This document shows, piece after piece, positions 5,345 to 5,454 of a stretch of DNA of 5,454 bases. The translations under genes and the position numbers were made by a program. Numbering within the stretch: position 1 is the first letter of the stretch; each line of letters starts with the position of its first letter. This DNA is from Actinomycetes bacterium (GTDB lineage: Bacteria > Actinomycetota > Thermoleophilia > Solirubrobacterales > 70-9), in assembly GCA_023434465.1 (NCBI GenBank), contig JAEYSQ010000033.1:1-5454 (forward strand), read 5' to 3'. The notes beneath the pieces are model-generated. The model was given only the letters and a program-made list of their open reading frames with translations. It had not been told where the DNA came from and did not search any database.

Positions 5345-5454
5345 CTTCGACCTGGCCGTCCTTGATCCTGAAACCCCGAACGTACGGTTCGTCCGGGTTT
5401 TCGATCGAGACGATGAAGTAGACGGCGTCGGGCCAGCCGCTGGCCAGGTTGATG
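5322..5454 (-). CDS. C-terminal end of a Mec+-like JAMM (M67) metallopeptidase, 5' part outside the window
   Basis: Reading the minus strand from 5453 gives 43 residues and a TGA at 5324-5322. The pattern is INLASGWPDAVYFIVSI, then NPDEPYVRGFRIKDGQVED, then VDIQTI. This fits, as I recall them, the ends of Mec+/JAB-type peptidases, where the catalytic Ser-x-x-Asp is followed by a helix, a PDAxYxIVS strand and an 'R.FRI.DG.V.E' hairpin. Mec+ removes cysteine from CysO-cysteine in the cysteine pathway of mycobacteria. The zinc ligands (HxH and the Asp) would lie just outside the window; the base at 5454 is compatible with an Asp codon. It precedes and overlaps the DUF2007 gene by 23 bp, suggesting one operon. 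Identification rests on a short match, but the sulfur carrier gene at the other end of the window makes it more plausible. Confidence 0.6.
   Translation of the reverse strand, partial: INLASGWPDAVYFIVSIENPDEPYVRGFRIKDGQVEDVDIQTI

Overview
The window is GC-rich, tightly packed bacterial DNA. It most resembles a high-GC actinobacterium, perhaps of the Thermoleophilia/Solirubrobacterales type. The grounds are a CysO-type sulfur carrier protein, a Mec+-like JAMM peptidase end, a PucR-type regulator with an RsbRD-like N-terminus, strong G/C third positions, and a probable leaderless start. The lineage call is an inference; no marker gene is present.

Layout, left to right. (1) Positions 1-57 hold the last 18 codons of an unidentified + strand gene, whose stop lies in a 15-bp near-perfect hairpin (39-70). 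(2) A CysO/MoaD/ThiS-like sulfur carrier gene follows (101-382, +); its protein has three extra residues (SSF) after the Gly-Gly. (3) Convergent to it, across a 34-bp gap, is a very large secreted GH116/DUF608-type glycoside hydrolase (3842-417, -) of 1141 aa, with a signal peptide, a jelly-roll-like module and a fibronectin-III-like module before the hydrolase. (4) A compact 107-bp divergent control region (3843-3949) holds a -35/-10 promoter and Shine-Dalgarno site for the hydrolase, a perfect 12-bp palindrome over its -10, a 7-bp tandem repeat in its spacer, and an apparently leaderless promoter for the gene on the other side. (5) A PucR-family regulator with an RsbRD_N-like sensor region (3950-5065, +). 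(6) Convergent to it with a 6-bp gap, a DUF2007 protein (5344-5072, -). This overlaps by 23 bp the end of a gene entering from the right edge (5454-5322, -), whose 43 visible residues resemble the C-terminus of a Mec+/JAMM metallopeptidase. That last gene is too short here to stand out as an open frame, but it reads well.

How they may work together. The two outer genes belong to one known pathway: CysO carries sulfur as a thiocarboxylate, a CysM-type synthase (not seen here) builds cysteine on it, and the Mec+ JAMM peptidase releases the cysteine. The SSF tail on the carrier would have to be removed first, and a JAMM peptidase is the obvious candidate. The inner pair, hydrolase and PucR-type regulator, share a divergent control region and look like a sugar- or glycoside-responsive enzyme/regulator pair. 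The link is by context only and the substrate is not predictable from the sequence. I see no mobile elements, CRISPR arrays, tRNA or rRNA genes.
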